Assembly: GCF_039542035.1 (NCBI RefSeq)
Contig: NZ_BAABHJ010000020.1
Location: 186,001 to 250,000, forward strand
DNA: 64,000 nucleotides
Direction of reading: 5' to 3'
From: Actinoallomurus liliacearum
GTDB lineage: Bacteria > Actinomycetota > Actinomycetes > Streptosporangiales > Streptosporangiaceae
The position numbers and the translations under genes were made by a program. The notes under the pieces are model-generated. The model had not been told where the DNA came from, searched no databases, and saw nothing but the letters and a program-made list of their open reading frames with translations. Positions 46,218-54,689 of this stretch are shown here, piece by piece. Within the stretch, counting starts at the first letter, position 1; every line of letters begins with the position of its first letter.

Positions 46218-47369
46218 ATGGGACCACTGCACGGTGTTCGCGTCATCGAGATCGCGAGCCTCGCGCCTGCGCCGTTCGGCTGCATGGTGCTCTCCGATCT
46301 TGGTGCCGACGTACTCCGCGTCGACCGCCCGTCCACGGTGGCGGGCGCGGCGACTCTCGTCGGCGGCGCGGCGACCGCGGATCCGTTGAGCCGCGGTCGC
46401 CGGTCCATCGGGCTGAACCTGAAGGACCCGGCCGGCGTCGACGTGCTCCTGCGGCTCATCGAGTCGGCCGACGTGCTCGTCGAGGGCTTCCGCCCGGGCG
46501 TCACCGAACGCCTCGGCTTCGGCCCCGACGTCTGCCTCGAACGCAACCCGCGCCTGGTGTACGGCCGGATGACGGGGTGGGGCCAGGAGGGCCCCATGGC
46601 GACCATGGCCGGCCATGACATCAACTACATCGCGATCGCGGGCGCGCTCGACCCGATCGGCCACGCCGGGGAGCGGCCCGTCCCGCCGCTCAACCTCATC
46701 GGCGACTTCGGCGGCGGCGGCATGCTCCTCGCGCTCGGCATCCTCGCCGCGCTGTACGAGCGTTCGCGGTCCGGCCGGGGGCAGGTCGTCGACGCGGCCA
46801 TGGTCGACGGCGCCGCCCTGCTGACCTCGTTCATCCACGGCATGCGCGGCCAGGGGCTCTGGCGCGACGAGCGCGGCACCAACCTCCTCGACGGGGGCGC
46901 GCCGTTCTACGACACCTACGAGACCGCCGACGGCCGGTTCGTCAGCGTCGGCGCCCTCGAGCCGCAGTTCTACGCCGCCCTGCTGCGCGGCCTCGGCCTG
47001 GCGGACGAGGACCTGCCCGCCCAGCTCGACCAGGAGCGCTGGCCCGAGCTGCGGGCGCGCTTCACCGAGGTCTTCAAGCAGCGCACCCGCGACGAGTGGA
47101 CCGCGATCTTCGACGGCACCGACGCGTGCGTGGCGCCGGTGCTCGGCCTCGGCGAGGCTCCCGCCCACCCGCACAACCGGGCGCGCGACGGCTTCGTGGA
47201 GATCGGCGGAATGGCCCAGCCCGCCCCCGCGCCGCGCTTCGGCCGTACCGGGGCCGAGACGCCCCGCCCGCCGGCTCGGCCGGGCGAGCACACGGACGCC
47301 GCCCTCGCCGAGATCGGCCTCACCGAGGACGAGATCGCCGCCCTCCGCACGAGCGGCGCCATCGCCTGA
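46218..47369 (+). CDS. CaiB/BaiF-family CoA transferase (AMACR-like)
   Basis: A 383-residue class III CoA-transferase family protein, probably an alpha-methylacyl-CoA racemase type enzyme. Key segments are MGPLHGVRVIEIASLAPAPF, MVLSDLGADVLRVDRP, the catalytic region MAGHDINYIAIAG with His and Asp, and GDFGGGGMLLALGILAALYE. The GHDINY motif and absence of the CaiB-type catalytic Asp context favour the racemase. ATG 46218 with GAGGGG is preferred over GTG 46212. The operator palindrome immediately upstream and terminator downstream make it a self-contained unit. Confidence 0.9.
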   Translation: MGPLHGVRVIEIASLAPAPFGCMVLSDLGADVLRVDRPSTVAGAATLVGGAATADPLSRGRRSIGLNLKDPAGVDVLLRLIESADVLVEGFRPGVTERLGFGPDVCLERNPRLVYGRMTGWGQEGPMATMAGHDINYIAIAGALDPIGHAGERPVPPLNLIGDFGGGGMLLALGILAALYERSRSGRGQVVDAAMVDGAALLTSFIHGMRGQGLWRDERGTNLLDGGAPFYDTYETADGRFVSVGALEPQFYAALLRGLGLADEDLPAQLDQERWPELRARFTEVFKQRTRDEWTAIFDGTDACVAPVLGLGEAPAHPHNRARDGFVEIGGMAQPAPAPRFGRTGAETPRPPARPGEHTDAALAEIGLTEDEIAALRTSGAIA

Positions 47370-47379
47370 TCACTCACCC

Positions 47380-47426
47380 GGCCGTACCGGACGACGCCGC
47401 CGGGGACGGCGTCGTCCGGTACGGCC
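47380..47426 (+). terminator. Strong intrinsic terminator after the CoA transferase
   Basis: A perfect 20 bp stem (GGCCGTACCGGACGACGCCG and complement) with a 7 bp loop begins 10 bp after the stop. There is no T-run, as is usual in high-GC actinobacteria. The 250 bp that follow to the next gene hold no recognisable coding region; it is presumably the promoter of the response regulator. Confidence 0.85.
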
Positions 47427-47677
47427 TTCGCGGGCACGGCCCGCGGTGAGGCGTTCGTCAGGCGGACTTCCAGACGTAGCCCACCGGGCCGAGGCGAACG
47501 GCCCGTGGAGCGCCTCCCGCGCCGCGCAAGGGGGCGAGAGTTCGAGCGCCCCAAGGCACTCGACGTGATCCTCGGCCGACGCGGTGGGGCGGTCTTCGGG
47601 GAAATGGGCAGATTACACCGGGCCGTCTCCGTCAAATGCAGGATCTGCGCGGGCGTCGCGTCCGTCATGCTCACCTC

Positions 47678-48349
47678 ATGAGGTCCATCCGCGTCCTCAT
47701 CGTCGATGATCACGCGCTCTTCGCCGAGGCGCTCGCGGCCCGGCTGGCCGCGGAACCCGACCTTGAGGTGCTCCCCGTCGCGGGCGACGTCCGCCGCGCC
47801 GCGGCGCTCGTGGCCACCGAGTCGCCCGACGTCGTGGTGCTCGACTTCGTCCTCGGTGAGGAGAGCGGGCTCGAGGCGCTCGATCTCCTGCGGCGCCGGC
47901 GCCCGGAGGTGCGCGTCGTGATCCTCAGCGCGATCACCGACGTCGCCCCGATGGTGACCGCCCTGCGGCACGGCGCGGTCGCCTGGGTGCCCAAGACGGA
48001 GAGCGCCGACCTGGTCGCGCGGGTGATCCGCGGCGCGGCGGGCCGGGGCGGGTGGGTACCCCCCGACGTCCTCGGCGACGTGCTGCGCCGCCTGGTGGCC
48101 TCGGGCGAGCAGGGCGGAGGTGCGCTGGCCGAGCTCACGCCCCGCGAAGGCGAGGTGCTGCAGGGCATGGTGGACGGGCTGAGCCGTACGAGGATCGCCG
48201 AGCGCCTCGGCCTGTCCGCGAACACGGTCCGCACTCACACCCAGAACCTCCTGGCGAAGCTCGGCGCGCATTCGGCGGTGGAGGCCATCACCATCGCCAT
48301 GCGCGCCGGGGTGGCACCGACCGATCCGGGCGAGGGCCCCCCACTCTGA
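47678..48349 (+). CDS. LuxR/NarL-family response regulator
   Basis: A 223-residue response regulator. The receiver (about 1-125) has the acidic pair in VLIVDDHALF, the phosphoacceptor Asp in VVVLDFVLGE, the Ser/Thr in VVILSAITD and Lys in AWVPKTES. The C-terminal LuxR HTH (about 155-215) has LTPREGEVLQGMVDGLSRTR and LGLSANTVRTHTQNLLAKLG. ATG 47678 aligns with the family start; the frame runs 14 codons further upstream without homology. It precedes a histidine kinase and a second response regulator, giving an RR-HK-RR arrangement. Confidence 0.92.
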   Translation: MRSIRVLIVDDHALFAEALAARLAAEPDLEVLPVAGDVRRAAALVATESPDVVVLDFVLGEESGLEALDLLRRRRPEVRVVILSAITDVAPMVTALRHGAVAWVPKTESADLVARVIRGAAGRGGWVPPDVLGDVLRRLVASGEQGGGALAELTPREGEVLQGMVDGLSRTRIAERLGLSANTVRTHTQNLLAKLGAHSAVEAITIAMRAGVAPTDPGEGPPL

Positions 48350-48514
48350 CACGCGTTTCCATTAAGACGCCCGGATTTCAAGCACGGTTCACTCACAGTG
48401 ACGGAGTGACCACCTGTGGCCAGGTCCGGTCTGGTTGCGGCCACTCGCCTGGACACCCGCGTCGTACAGGGTGACCGTCGATACGGTCAGTCACTTCAAA
48501 GACGGGGGTCTTCG

Positions 48515-49219
48515 ATGATCAGTGCAACGGCACGGTCCTCGCCACCACAGGCGTCCGCACGCGCAGGCCGCGTCGCGGATCCCACCGGCACGCCGCAGGC
48601 GTCGCTGCTCGACACCGACGACGCCCGGTTGTGGCGCCGGCGGGTCCGGCACGACATCCGCCACGAACTCGGCACGATCATCATGCTCGCGTCCGCCGTC
48701 GCGGTCTCCGACGACATCGGCCCGGTCAGCCGGGAGCGCGTCGAGGCGCTGATCGGCGAGACGCGCTGGCTCGACCACCTGCTCCGGCAGCTCGAGGCGG
48801 AGGAGGAGGGCCCCGTGCCGGCCGGCCCGGAACGGGTACCCGTGGATCGGCTCGTCGGCGAGATCGTGGCCGGGCTGCGGCTGTCCTCGCCCCGCCGCAT
48901 CTCCTACGCGGCCGACGCGGCCTGGGCGCACATCGATCCGCTCGCGCTCTGGCGCGCGGTTCGCAACGTCCTGGACAACGCCCACCGCATCGCCCGCGAC
49001 CACGTCGAGGTGCGCGTCGGTGTGGAGGCGGACTGGACGGTCGTCCAGATCGACGACGACGGCCCCGGGTTCGGGGCGGGGCCGAGCGGCCTGGCCTCCC
49101 TGGGCCTGGGGATCGTCAGCGACCTGGTCGCCGAGTACGACGGTCTGATCGAGATACGGGGGTGCGAGCTCGGCGGGGCGCGGGTGCGGATCCTGCTGCC
49201 CTCCTCGGAGGGCCCATGA
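48515..49219 (+). CDS. Soluble sensor histidine kinase
   Basis: A 234-residue kinase without membrane segments. A disordered N-terminus of about 40 residues is followed by RRVRHDIRHELGTIIMLAS, containing candidate phospho-His residues. The ATPase domain has box N in WRAVRNVLDNAHRIARDHV, G1 in QIDDDGPGFG and G2 in LASLGLGIVSDLV. No sensory PAS/GAF domain is evident, so the signal may come through partner proteins. ATG 48515 follows GGGGG; the frame opens earlier. Its stop overlaps the next gene (ATGA). Confidence 0.85.
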   Translation: MISATARSSPPQASARAGRVADPTGTPQASLLDTDDARLWRRRVRHDIRHELGTIIMLASAVAVSDDIGPVSRERVEALIGETRWLDHLLRQLEAEEEGPVPAGPERVPVDRLVGEIVAGLRLSSPRRISYAADAAWAHIDPLALWRAVRNVLDNAHRIARDHVEVRVGVEADWTVVQIDDDGPGFGAGPSGLASLGLGIVSDLVAEYDGLIEIRGCELGGARVRILLPSSEGP

Positions 49220-49866
49220 GGGTGCTCGTCTGCGACGACCACGCCGTGTTCGCCGACTCGCTCGCCGTCGTGCTGCGCGAGAAGGGACACGACGTGGTCG
49301 GCGTCGTCTACTCCCCCGAGGCCGCGCTGCGGCTGCTGCCGGGCGTACGCGCCGACGTGTGCCTCATCGATCTGCGGTTCCCGACCGGGTCGGTGCTGGG
49401 CAGCCTGCCGGAGCTCGTCGCGGCGGCTCCCGACACCCGGTTCGTCGTGCTGACGGGCTCGGCGGATCCCGGGACGGTCGAGACGGGGCTGGCCGCCGGG
49501 GTGCGGGGCTTCGCCCACAAGGGCCAGCAGGCCGGCGAGATCGTCGACCTGCTGGCCCGGGTCCACGCCGGCGAGGTCGTCGTCGACCCGGAGGCGGCCG
49601 GCCGGCTTCCGGCGCGTCCCCGCAGCGAGGCCCAGCGGCTCGCGAACTACCTCACCCCCCGCGAGCGCGAGGTCCTCACCCGCCTGGTCCGGGGCGAGAA
49701 CACCGCGGCTCTCGCCCGCAGCATGCGGATCACCCACAGCACCGCCCGCAGTCACGTGCAGAGCGTGCTCACCAAGCTCGGCGTGCACTCCCAGCGGGAG
49801 GCCGTCATCATCGCCGCACGGCACGGGCTGGTCAGCGTCAGCACCGGTGAGTGGCTGCTGCCCTGA
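49216..49866 (+). CDS. LuxR/NarL-family response regulator
   Basis: A 216-residue response regulator, coupled by ATGA to the kinase gene. The receiver has VLVCDDHAVF, the phosphoacceptor in VCLIDLRFPTG, a Thr in FVVLTGSADP and Lys in FAHKGQQ. The LuxR HTH contains YLTPREREVLTRLVRGENTA and ITHSTARSHVQSVLTKLGVH. It is a clear paralogue of the regulator at 47678. The tight coupling suggests it is the kinase's main partner. The upstream open frame is a shadow of the kinase gene. Confidence 0.9.
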   Translation: MRVLVCDDHAVFADSLAVVLREKGHDVVGVVYSPEAALRLLPGVRADVCLIDLRFPTGSVLGSLPELVAAAPDTRFVVLTGSADPGTVETGLAAGVRGFAHKGQQAGEIVDLLARVHAGEVVVDPEAAGRLPARPRSEAQRLANYLTPREREVLTRLVRGENTAALARSMRITHSTARSHVQSVLTKLGVHSQREAVIIAARHGLVSVSTGEWLLP

Positions 49867-50045
49867 TCACCCGGCGTGTCCCGTTCCGCGGTCCATTGCC
49901 GGAGTCACTGCGATCACTCCCGCCCCATGCCCATTCGTGCGCGGTCCGGGCGATGTACGATCAGCAAAGCTCAGACGTGGCAAGTGGTCTAATCGTTGAC
50001 CTGCGCCCTGCCCCCCGCTCTGAGCAACCGGTGGAGGAGGCGCGG

Positions 50046-50822
50046 GTGAGCAGGTACGAACGCTGGAACGACCTGCTGTCGCTACTGGCGGGTCGGGGAC
50101 GGCTCAGCGTCGAGGAGGCCGCCGCCGAGCTGGCCGTCTCGACGGCGACCATCCGCCGTGACTTCGACCAGCTCGCGCAGCAGCAGATGCTCACGCGCAC
50201 CCGCGGCGGCGCGGTCGCCCACACGGTCACCTACGACCTGCCGCTGCGCTACAAGAGCGCCCGGCAGGCCTCGGAGAAGCAGCGGATCGCGGCGGCCGCC
50301 GCCGAGCTCGTGCAGCCGGGCGCGGTCATCGGTGTCAACGGCGGCACCACCACCACCGAGATCGCGCGGGCCCTGGCGACCCGCGCCGACCTGCACGCGG
50401 AGAACGGCGCACCCGCCATCACGATCGTGACGAACGCCCTGAACATCGCCAACGAGCTGGTCGTACGACCGCACGTGAAGATCGTGCTGACCGGCGGGGT
50501 GGCGCTGCCGCAGTCGTACGAGCTGGTCGGGCCGCTCGCCAACGGGGTGTTCGACCAGGTGACCCTCGACATGGCGTTCCTGGGCGTCAGCGGCATCGAC
50601 GTCGAGCGCGGCGCCACCTGCCACAACGAGGACGAGGCGAACATCAACCGGCAGATGGCGCTCCGCGCCGAGCGGGTCGTCGTCGCGGCGGACAGTTCCA
50701 AGCTGGGCGAGCGCGCCTTCGCCAAGATCTGCGGCATCGGCGAGATCGACATCCTCGTCACCGACGCGAGCGCCGACACCCGCGCCTACGAGGAGGCCGG
50801 CGTCAAGGTCGTCCCCGCCTGA
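50046..50822 (+). CDS. DeoR/GlpR-family transcriptional regulator
   Basis: A 258-residue DeoR-type repressor. The winged HTH (about residues 5-55) reads WNDLLSLLAGRGRLSVEEAA and LAVSTATIRRDFDQLAQQ. The sensor domain has GVNGGTTTTEIARAL, IVTNALNIANEL and VVVAADSSKLGERAF, sites that bind sugar phosphates. GTG 50046 is chosen with GGAGGAGG just upstream; earlier starts have no family match. A TGGTC element at 49986 (AGTGGTCTA...GACC) resembles half of a DasR site. No sugar operon is adjacent, so the target is elsewhere. Confidence 0.9.
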   Translation: MSRYERWNDLLSLLAGRGRLSVEEAAAELAVSTATIRRDFDQLAQQQMLTRTRGGAVAHTVTYDLPLRYKSARQASEKQRIAAAAAELVQPGAVIGVNGGTTTTEIARALATRADLHAENGAPAITIVTNALNIANELVVRPHVKIVLTGGVALPQSYELVGPLANGVFDQVTLDMAFLGVSGIDVERGATCHNEDEANINRQMALRAERVVVAADSSKLGERAFAKICGIGEIDILVTDASADTRAYEEAGVKVVPA

Positions 50823-50894
50823 GGCCGGGACAGGCGCGACGCCCGCCGCCGACCGGGGCCGGGACGGGTGCGACGCGGGGCGTCCGGCCGAGGT

Positions 50895-51695
50895 TCAGGA
50901 CCAGCGGGAGGCCGGGCGTCGCTGGGGCTCGCCGTCGATCTCCAGGTCGACCCGCTCGTTGAAGAAGCACACCAGGTCGCGCACCCGCTCGGCGTCGTGC
51001 AGCGGCTCCTCGTACGTCCACGCGACGTCCTCGCCGCCGTACGCCCAGTAGCGCGCCCGTCCCTTGTACGCGCACCAGGTGACGGTCTCGGACGGCTGGA
51101 GCAGGTCGAGACGCACGTCCTCGCGCGGCAGGTAGTAGCGGACCGGCAGGCCGGTCTCGAACAGCACCATGGGCCGCTCGGACTCGGCGAGCACGGTGCC
51201 GCCCACGCTCACCCGTACGCGCCGGGAGCCGCGCAGCACGTCGATCCGGCTGTACGGGTCGTGCGGGTGGCCGAAGACCTGTTCGTCCTCTTCGTACCAG
51301 GCGTCCATGGCGTCCCAGGAGAAGGCCACGAAGCCCTTCAGCCAGGGAGCGATCGGGTCGGGGTACCCCCACACGGCGTTCTCGGCGGTGCGGCCGCCGG
51401 CGGACACCGTCCAGTACGAGGCCCGACCCTTCACCGGGCAGTGGGTCGCGTGGTCGGTCGGCCGCAGCAGGTCCATGCGCACGTCGGCGACCGGGAGGTA
51501 GTAGACCGGCAGCAGCCCGGTCTCGAACAGCAGGTGCGCGCCGGTGCTGTCGGCGATCGTCTCGCCGCCGAACTTCACGCGGATCCGCTTCGGGGTCGGT
51601 TCGAAGTAGAGCAGGTGAGGTGGGGCCGTGACGTCCCCGTTGAACACTCCGGCGGGCCTTCCGGACAGCGGGGCTCCAGGCAGCGTGAGGCTCAT
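50895..51695 (-). CDS. Tandem DUF427 protein
   Basis: A 266-residue cytoplasmic protein made of two DUF427 domains. Domain 1 (about 20-125) has RIRVKFGGETIADSTGAHLL, LPVYYLPVADVRMDLL and THCPVKGRASYWTV. Domain 2 (about 145-255) repeats the pattern as RVRVSVGGTVLAESERPMVL, PVRYYLPREDVRLDLL and TWCAYKGRARYWAY. DUF427 is a widespread small beta-barrel of unknown function. ATG 51695 begins the homology; the frame extends upstream without it. Convergent with the DeoR gene and divergent from the P450 gene. Confidence 0.9.
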   Translation of the reverse strand: MSLTLPGAPLSGRPAGVFNGDVTAPPHLLYFEPTPKRIRVKFGGETIADSTGAHLLFETGLLPVYYLPVADVRMDLLRPTDHATHCPVKGRASYWTVSAGGRTAENAVWGYPDPIAPWLKGFVAFSWDAMDAWYEEDEQVFGHPHDPYSRIDVLRGSRRVRVSVGGTVLAESERPMVLFETGLPVRYYLPREDVRLDLLQPSETVTWCAYKGRARYWAYGGEDVAWTYEEPLHDAERVRDLVCFFNERVDLEIDGEPQRRPASRWS

Positions 51696-51843
51696 GTCCG
51701 GGAGAACCTCGGCCTCCGAGGAGGAATTCCGCGACCGCGTCAACGGGCCTCGGTCCGCAGGGGTATTCCGGTGACGGCCGGAACCGGCCCTTGGTCTGGA
51801 AGCGGCGTGCGGGATACGGTCCTTAGACGCGGGAGGGGAACTC

Positions 51844-53232
51844 ATGACTCAACGACGAGTCGCCACGCCGGTCTCCGATACCGACATGATCTACAGCGCC
51901 GACACCTACGTGCGGGGGGTGCCCTACGACGCGCTGGCACGGTTGCGCGGCTCCACGCCGGTCGTCTGGATCGAGGAGCGCCCGGTCGACCACGGATCCG
52001 CCGGCCCCGGCTTCTGGGCGGTGCTCCGGCACGCGGACGCGTGCCACGTCCTGCAGAACCCTAAGCTCTTCGCCGCGCGCGGGACCGCGGACAAGGGCCT
52101 GGGCCACGGTCGCGGCAGCGCACCCGCCGCGGACCCGCCCGCACGCTCCCGGCTCCGCAGGCGGCTGCCCCGGGCGTTCGGCGCGCGCACCATCGACGGC
52201 CTGGCCGCCCGCATCGAGCGCCGGGCGTGCGCCCTCGTGGACGCGGTGGCCGAGAAGGGCGAGGCCGACTTCGCCACGGAGATCGCGGCGGAACTGCCGC
52301 TGCTCAGCTTCGCCGACCTGCTCGGAATCCCGGAGACCGACCGGTGGCTGCTGTCCGACTGGTCCGACCGGGTAACCGGCCGCCCCGTCGCCGGGTACCC
52401 GGTCGGATACTCCCCCGAGGTCGCGGCCGACACCGCCACCTGCACCGAGATGGCCCGCCGGGCGGTCACCGCGCGGCCCCAGGGGCCGCTCGATCCCGCG
52501 ACGGCCGATTCCGCGGAGCCCGGCGCCGCCGCCCCACAGGAGCGCAGGGAACTGCCCGACCTGCGCCTCTACGCCGGCGAACTCGCCGAGTACAAGCGCC
52601 GGCATCCCGGCGAGGACCTCATGACCGTCCTCGTGCACCAGTCCGGCGGCAAGAACGGCCCGGTTCCGGTGGAGGAGTTCGAGAACCTCTTCCGGCTGTT
52701 CGCGGCGGCGGCGACCGACACCGTCCGCGGCGCGCTGTCCGGCGGGATGCTCGCCCTGCTGAAGAATCCGGCCGAGGTCGAGCGCCTGCGCGCCGACCCG
52801 GGCCTGCTCGACGCCGCGGTCGAGGAGATGCTGCGGTGGTGGTCCCCGGTCATCTGCGTCGATCGTACGGCCGCGACCGACACCGTCGTGGGCAACGTGC
52901 CGGTCCGCAAGGGCGAGCGGCTCGTCGTCTGGCTCGCCTCGGCCAACCGCGACGAGCCGGTCTTCCCGGATCCCGCGCGGTTCGACGTCGGACGCGCTCC
53001 GAACGAGCACCTCGCGCTCGGCCACGGGCCGCGCGCGTGCCTGGGGACGCACCTGGTCCGGATGCAGATGCGCGCCATGTTCGCGGCCGTCCTCGGCCGC
53101 TTCGACGCGATCGAGCCGGCCGGCGAGGCACGGCGGCTGCGGTCGAACGTCCACAACGGCATCACGCACCTGCCGATCCGCTGGAACCTCCGCAGCCGCC
53201 CGTCTGAGGCGTGCGGAGCGCGCACGCCCTAA
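51844..53232 (+). CDS. Cytochrome P450 with atypical C-helix and an internal Pro/Ala insert
   Basis: A 462-residue P450. The heme-thiolate loop is ALGHGPRACLGTHL with Cys399, where the usual Phe is Leu. The K-helix ExxR is E328-M-L-R331. The I-helix reads AAATDTVRGALSGG, with the oxygen-activating acid-alcohol pair as Asp292-Thr293 but the usual Gly replaced by Ala. In the C-helix the conserved EHTRLR of bacterial P450s is ARSRLR, losing the His that contacts heme propionate. Residues about 205-240 are a Pro/Ala/Gln insert. It resembles the linalool/cymene-type (CYP111/CYP125-like) group. No ferredoxin gene is adjacent. Confidence 0.9.
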   Translation: MTQRRVATPVSDTDMIYSADTYVRGVPYDALARLRGSTPVVWIEERPVDHGSAGPGFWAVLRHADACHVLQNPKLFAARGTADKGLGHGRGSAPAADPPARSRLRRRLPRAFGARTIDGLAARIERRACALVDAVAEKGEADFATEIAAELPLLSFADLLGIPETDRWLLSDWSDRVTGRPVAGYPVGYSPEVAADTATCTEMARRAVTARPQGPLDPATADSAEPGAAAPQERRELPDLRLYAGELAEYKRRHPGEDLMTVLVHQSGGKNGPVPVEEFENLFRLFAAAATDTVRGALSGGMLALLKNPAEVERLRADPGLLDAAVEEMLRWWSPVICVDRTAATDTVVGNVPVRKGERLVVWLASANRDEPVFPDPARFDVGRAPNEHLALGHGPRACLGTHLVRMQMRAMFAAVLGRFDAIEPAGEARRLRSNVHNGITHLPIRWNLRSRPSEACGARTP

Positions 53233-54381
53233 TCAGGGGCCCTCGTGGGCCAGGTGCGCGCTCATCCACTGCAGGGCGCTCGGCGTGACCCGCTTCCACG
53301 TGTGCGGGTTGTGGCCGCCGCCCGGAACCAGGATCTTGTCCGTGGCCATGGGCGCCGCGGCCAGCTGAAGGAACTTCCGCGCCTCGCCGAAGTCCTTCTC
53401 GCCGTCCGGGCTGGTGGTGACGAGCACGGAGATGGGGGGCGGCGGCAGGTGCTGCAGCCGCCAGATCAGGCTGTTGTCCGACTTCACCTGCTTGCTGCCG
53501 GCGTAGAGGTCACCGGTCTGCCAGTCCTGCCGCGGGTAGAAGTAGCCGGCCATCGAGACCGCCGCGGTGAACCGGTCGGAGTGCGTCATCGCCAGCTTGA
53601 CCGCGCAGTACCCGCCGGTCGAGTCGCCCATCACGCCCCAGCTCCGGGAGCCGGTCGCCAACCGGTAGGTGGACGCCAGGCTCTCGGGCACGTCCTGGGC
53701 GTAGAAGCTCAGCACCTGCGGGCCGCCGGGCACGTCCGTGCACTCGGTGTCCCTCGGCATCACCGACGTCGGCGTCGGGCGCATCATCACGATGACCATC
53801 GGCTGGACCCGCCCCGCGGTCATCTCCTTGGTGGCGGTCTCCGGCACGCCCAAGCGGGTGATGAGCTGCTCGGGGACACCCGGGAAGCCCGTGAAGTCGT
53901 ACATCACCGGGAAGTGGCGCTTGCCGAACTTCTTCTGGAAGTACTGCGGAGGTAGATAGACGTACGCCTGCGTGGTCAGCCCGGTGCGCTCGCCCCGGAT
54001 CTCCACCTGCTCGACCTGGCCGTCCTTGGCGGGGTTCGCCTTCTTCTTCTGGCCGATGGTCGTCATCTGGCGGGCCAGCGGCCGTCCGGTGCCCTGCGGC
54101 TTGCTCGGGCCGCTGCTGTTGTTGTTCAACGTCACGTTGACGCCCTGGTTGTTGGTCCCGAACAGGTCCGACCAGGAGGCGTAGAACAGGAAGTAGTTGT
54201 TCACCCCGGCGAGCAGCACGAAGATCAGGGTGACCTGGGCGACCAGGAACAGCCCGATCCGGGCGAGGAACGGGCCGATGCCGGAGCCGGCGAACTTCGG
54301 CCACCACCAGATGGTCGCGGCCGTGGCGGCCACGGCCACCACGATGAGAAAAGCGAAGAAGCCCCCGCTCGTCAGTCCCAC
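53233..54381 (-). CDS. Membrane-anchored esterase (esterase D/antigen 85-like)
   Basis: A 382-residue protein. Two hydrophobic helices near the N-terminus (GGFFAFLIVVAVAATAATIW and RIGLFLVAQVTLIFVLLAGV) anchor it, and the catalytic domain faces outward. The esterase core has AYVYLPPQYF, FPVMYDFTGFPG, the nucleophile elbow WGVMGDSTGGYCAVKLA, acid near TTSPDGEKDF and His in PGGGHNPHTW. The family includes mycolyltransferase-like and feruloyl esterase enzymes. Its stop directly abuts the P450 stop. ATG 54381 fits the first helix. Confidence 0.88.
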   Translation of the reverse strand: MGLTSGGFFAFLIVVAVAATAATIWWWPKFAGSGIGPFLARIGLFLVAQVTLIFVLLAGVNNYFLFYASWSDLFGTNNQGVNVTLNNNSSGPSKPQGTGRPLARQMTTIGQKKKANPAKDGQVEQVEIRGERTGLTTQAYVYLPPQYFQKKFGKRHFPVMYDFTGFPGVPEQLITRLGVPETATKEMTAGRVQPMVIVMMRPTPTSVMPRDTECTDVPGGPQVLSFYAQDVPESLASTYRLATGSRSWGVMGDSTGGYCAVKLAMTHSDRFTAAVSMAGYFYPRQDWQTGDLYAGSKQVKSDNSLIWRLQHLPPPPISVLVTTSPDGEKDFGEARKFLQLAAAPMATDKILVPGGGHNPHTWKRVTPSALQWMSAHLAHEGP

Positions 54382-54689
54382 CAGTGCCCTCTCAGATCCG
54401 GCTCGCCCCCCGAGGGCACGCGCCTGAAACTCATCGAACTCTCAGCATGGCCCAACGCCGCGCTCAGCCGACTACGGTATCCGCGATCACACGCTCTCCA
54501 TCACAAGATGCCTGAGGCACCGAAAAAGTTGCCCAGAAGCCGCAAATCGGCCGAGATCAACCAGTATCCGCACTGGAGGGCTATCGGCCGGTAAATCATA
54601 GGGGGCGGCGCGACTACTCCCCGGGGCGTACGCGGAATGCCGACTTCGACCGGATGCCCGCCCGCGCAGCCGCATCCTAGAGTGCAGGC
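54382..54689. other. Divergent promoter region of esterase and kinase genes
   Basis: About 308 bp without a gene. The centre (54480-54600) is noticeably AT-richer than its flanks. Next to the kinase is TAGAGT at 54678-54683, 6 bp before GTG 54690, which looks like the -10 box of a leaderless transcript. Nothing else is recognised. Confidence 0.4.

Noticed and set aside
49983..50002. DasR-like site before the DeoR gene
   Set aside because: Only one half (AGTGGTCTA) matches the DasR consensus and the other half is poor, so it is mentioned with the gene but not listed separately.
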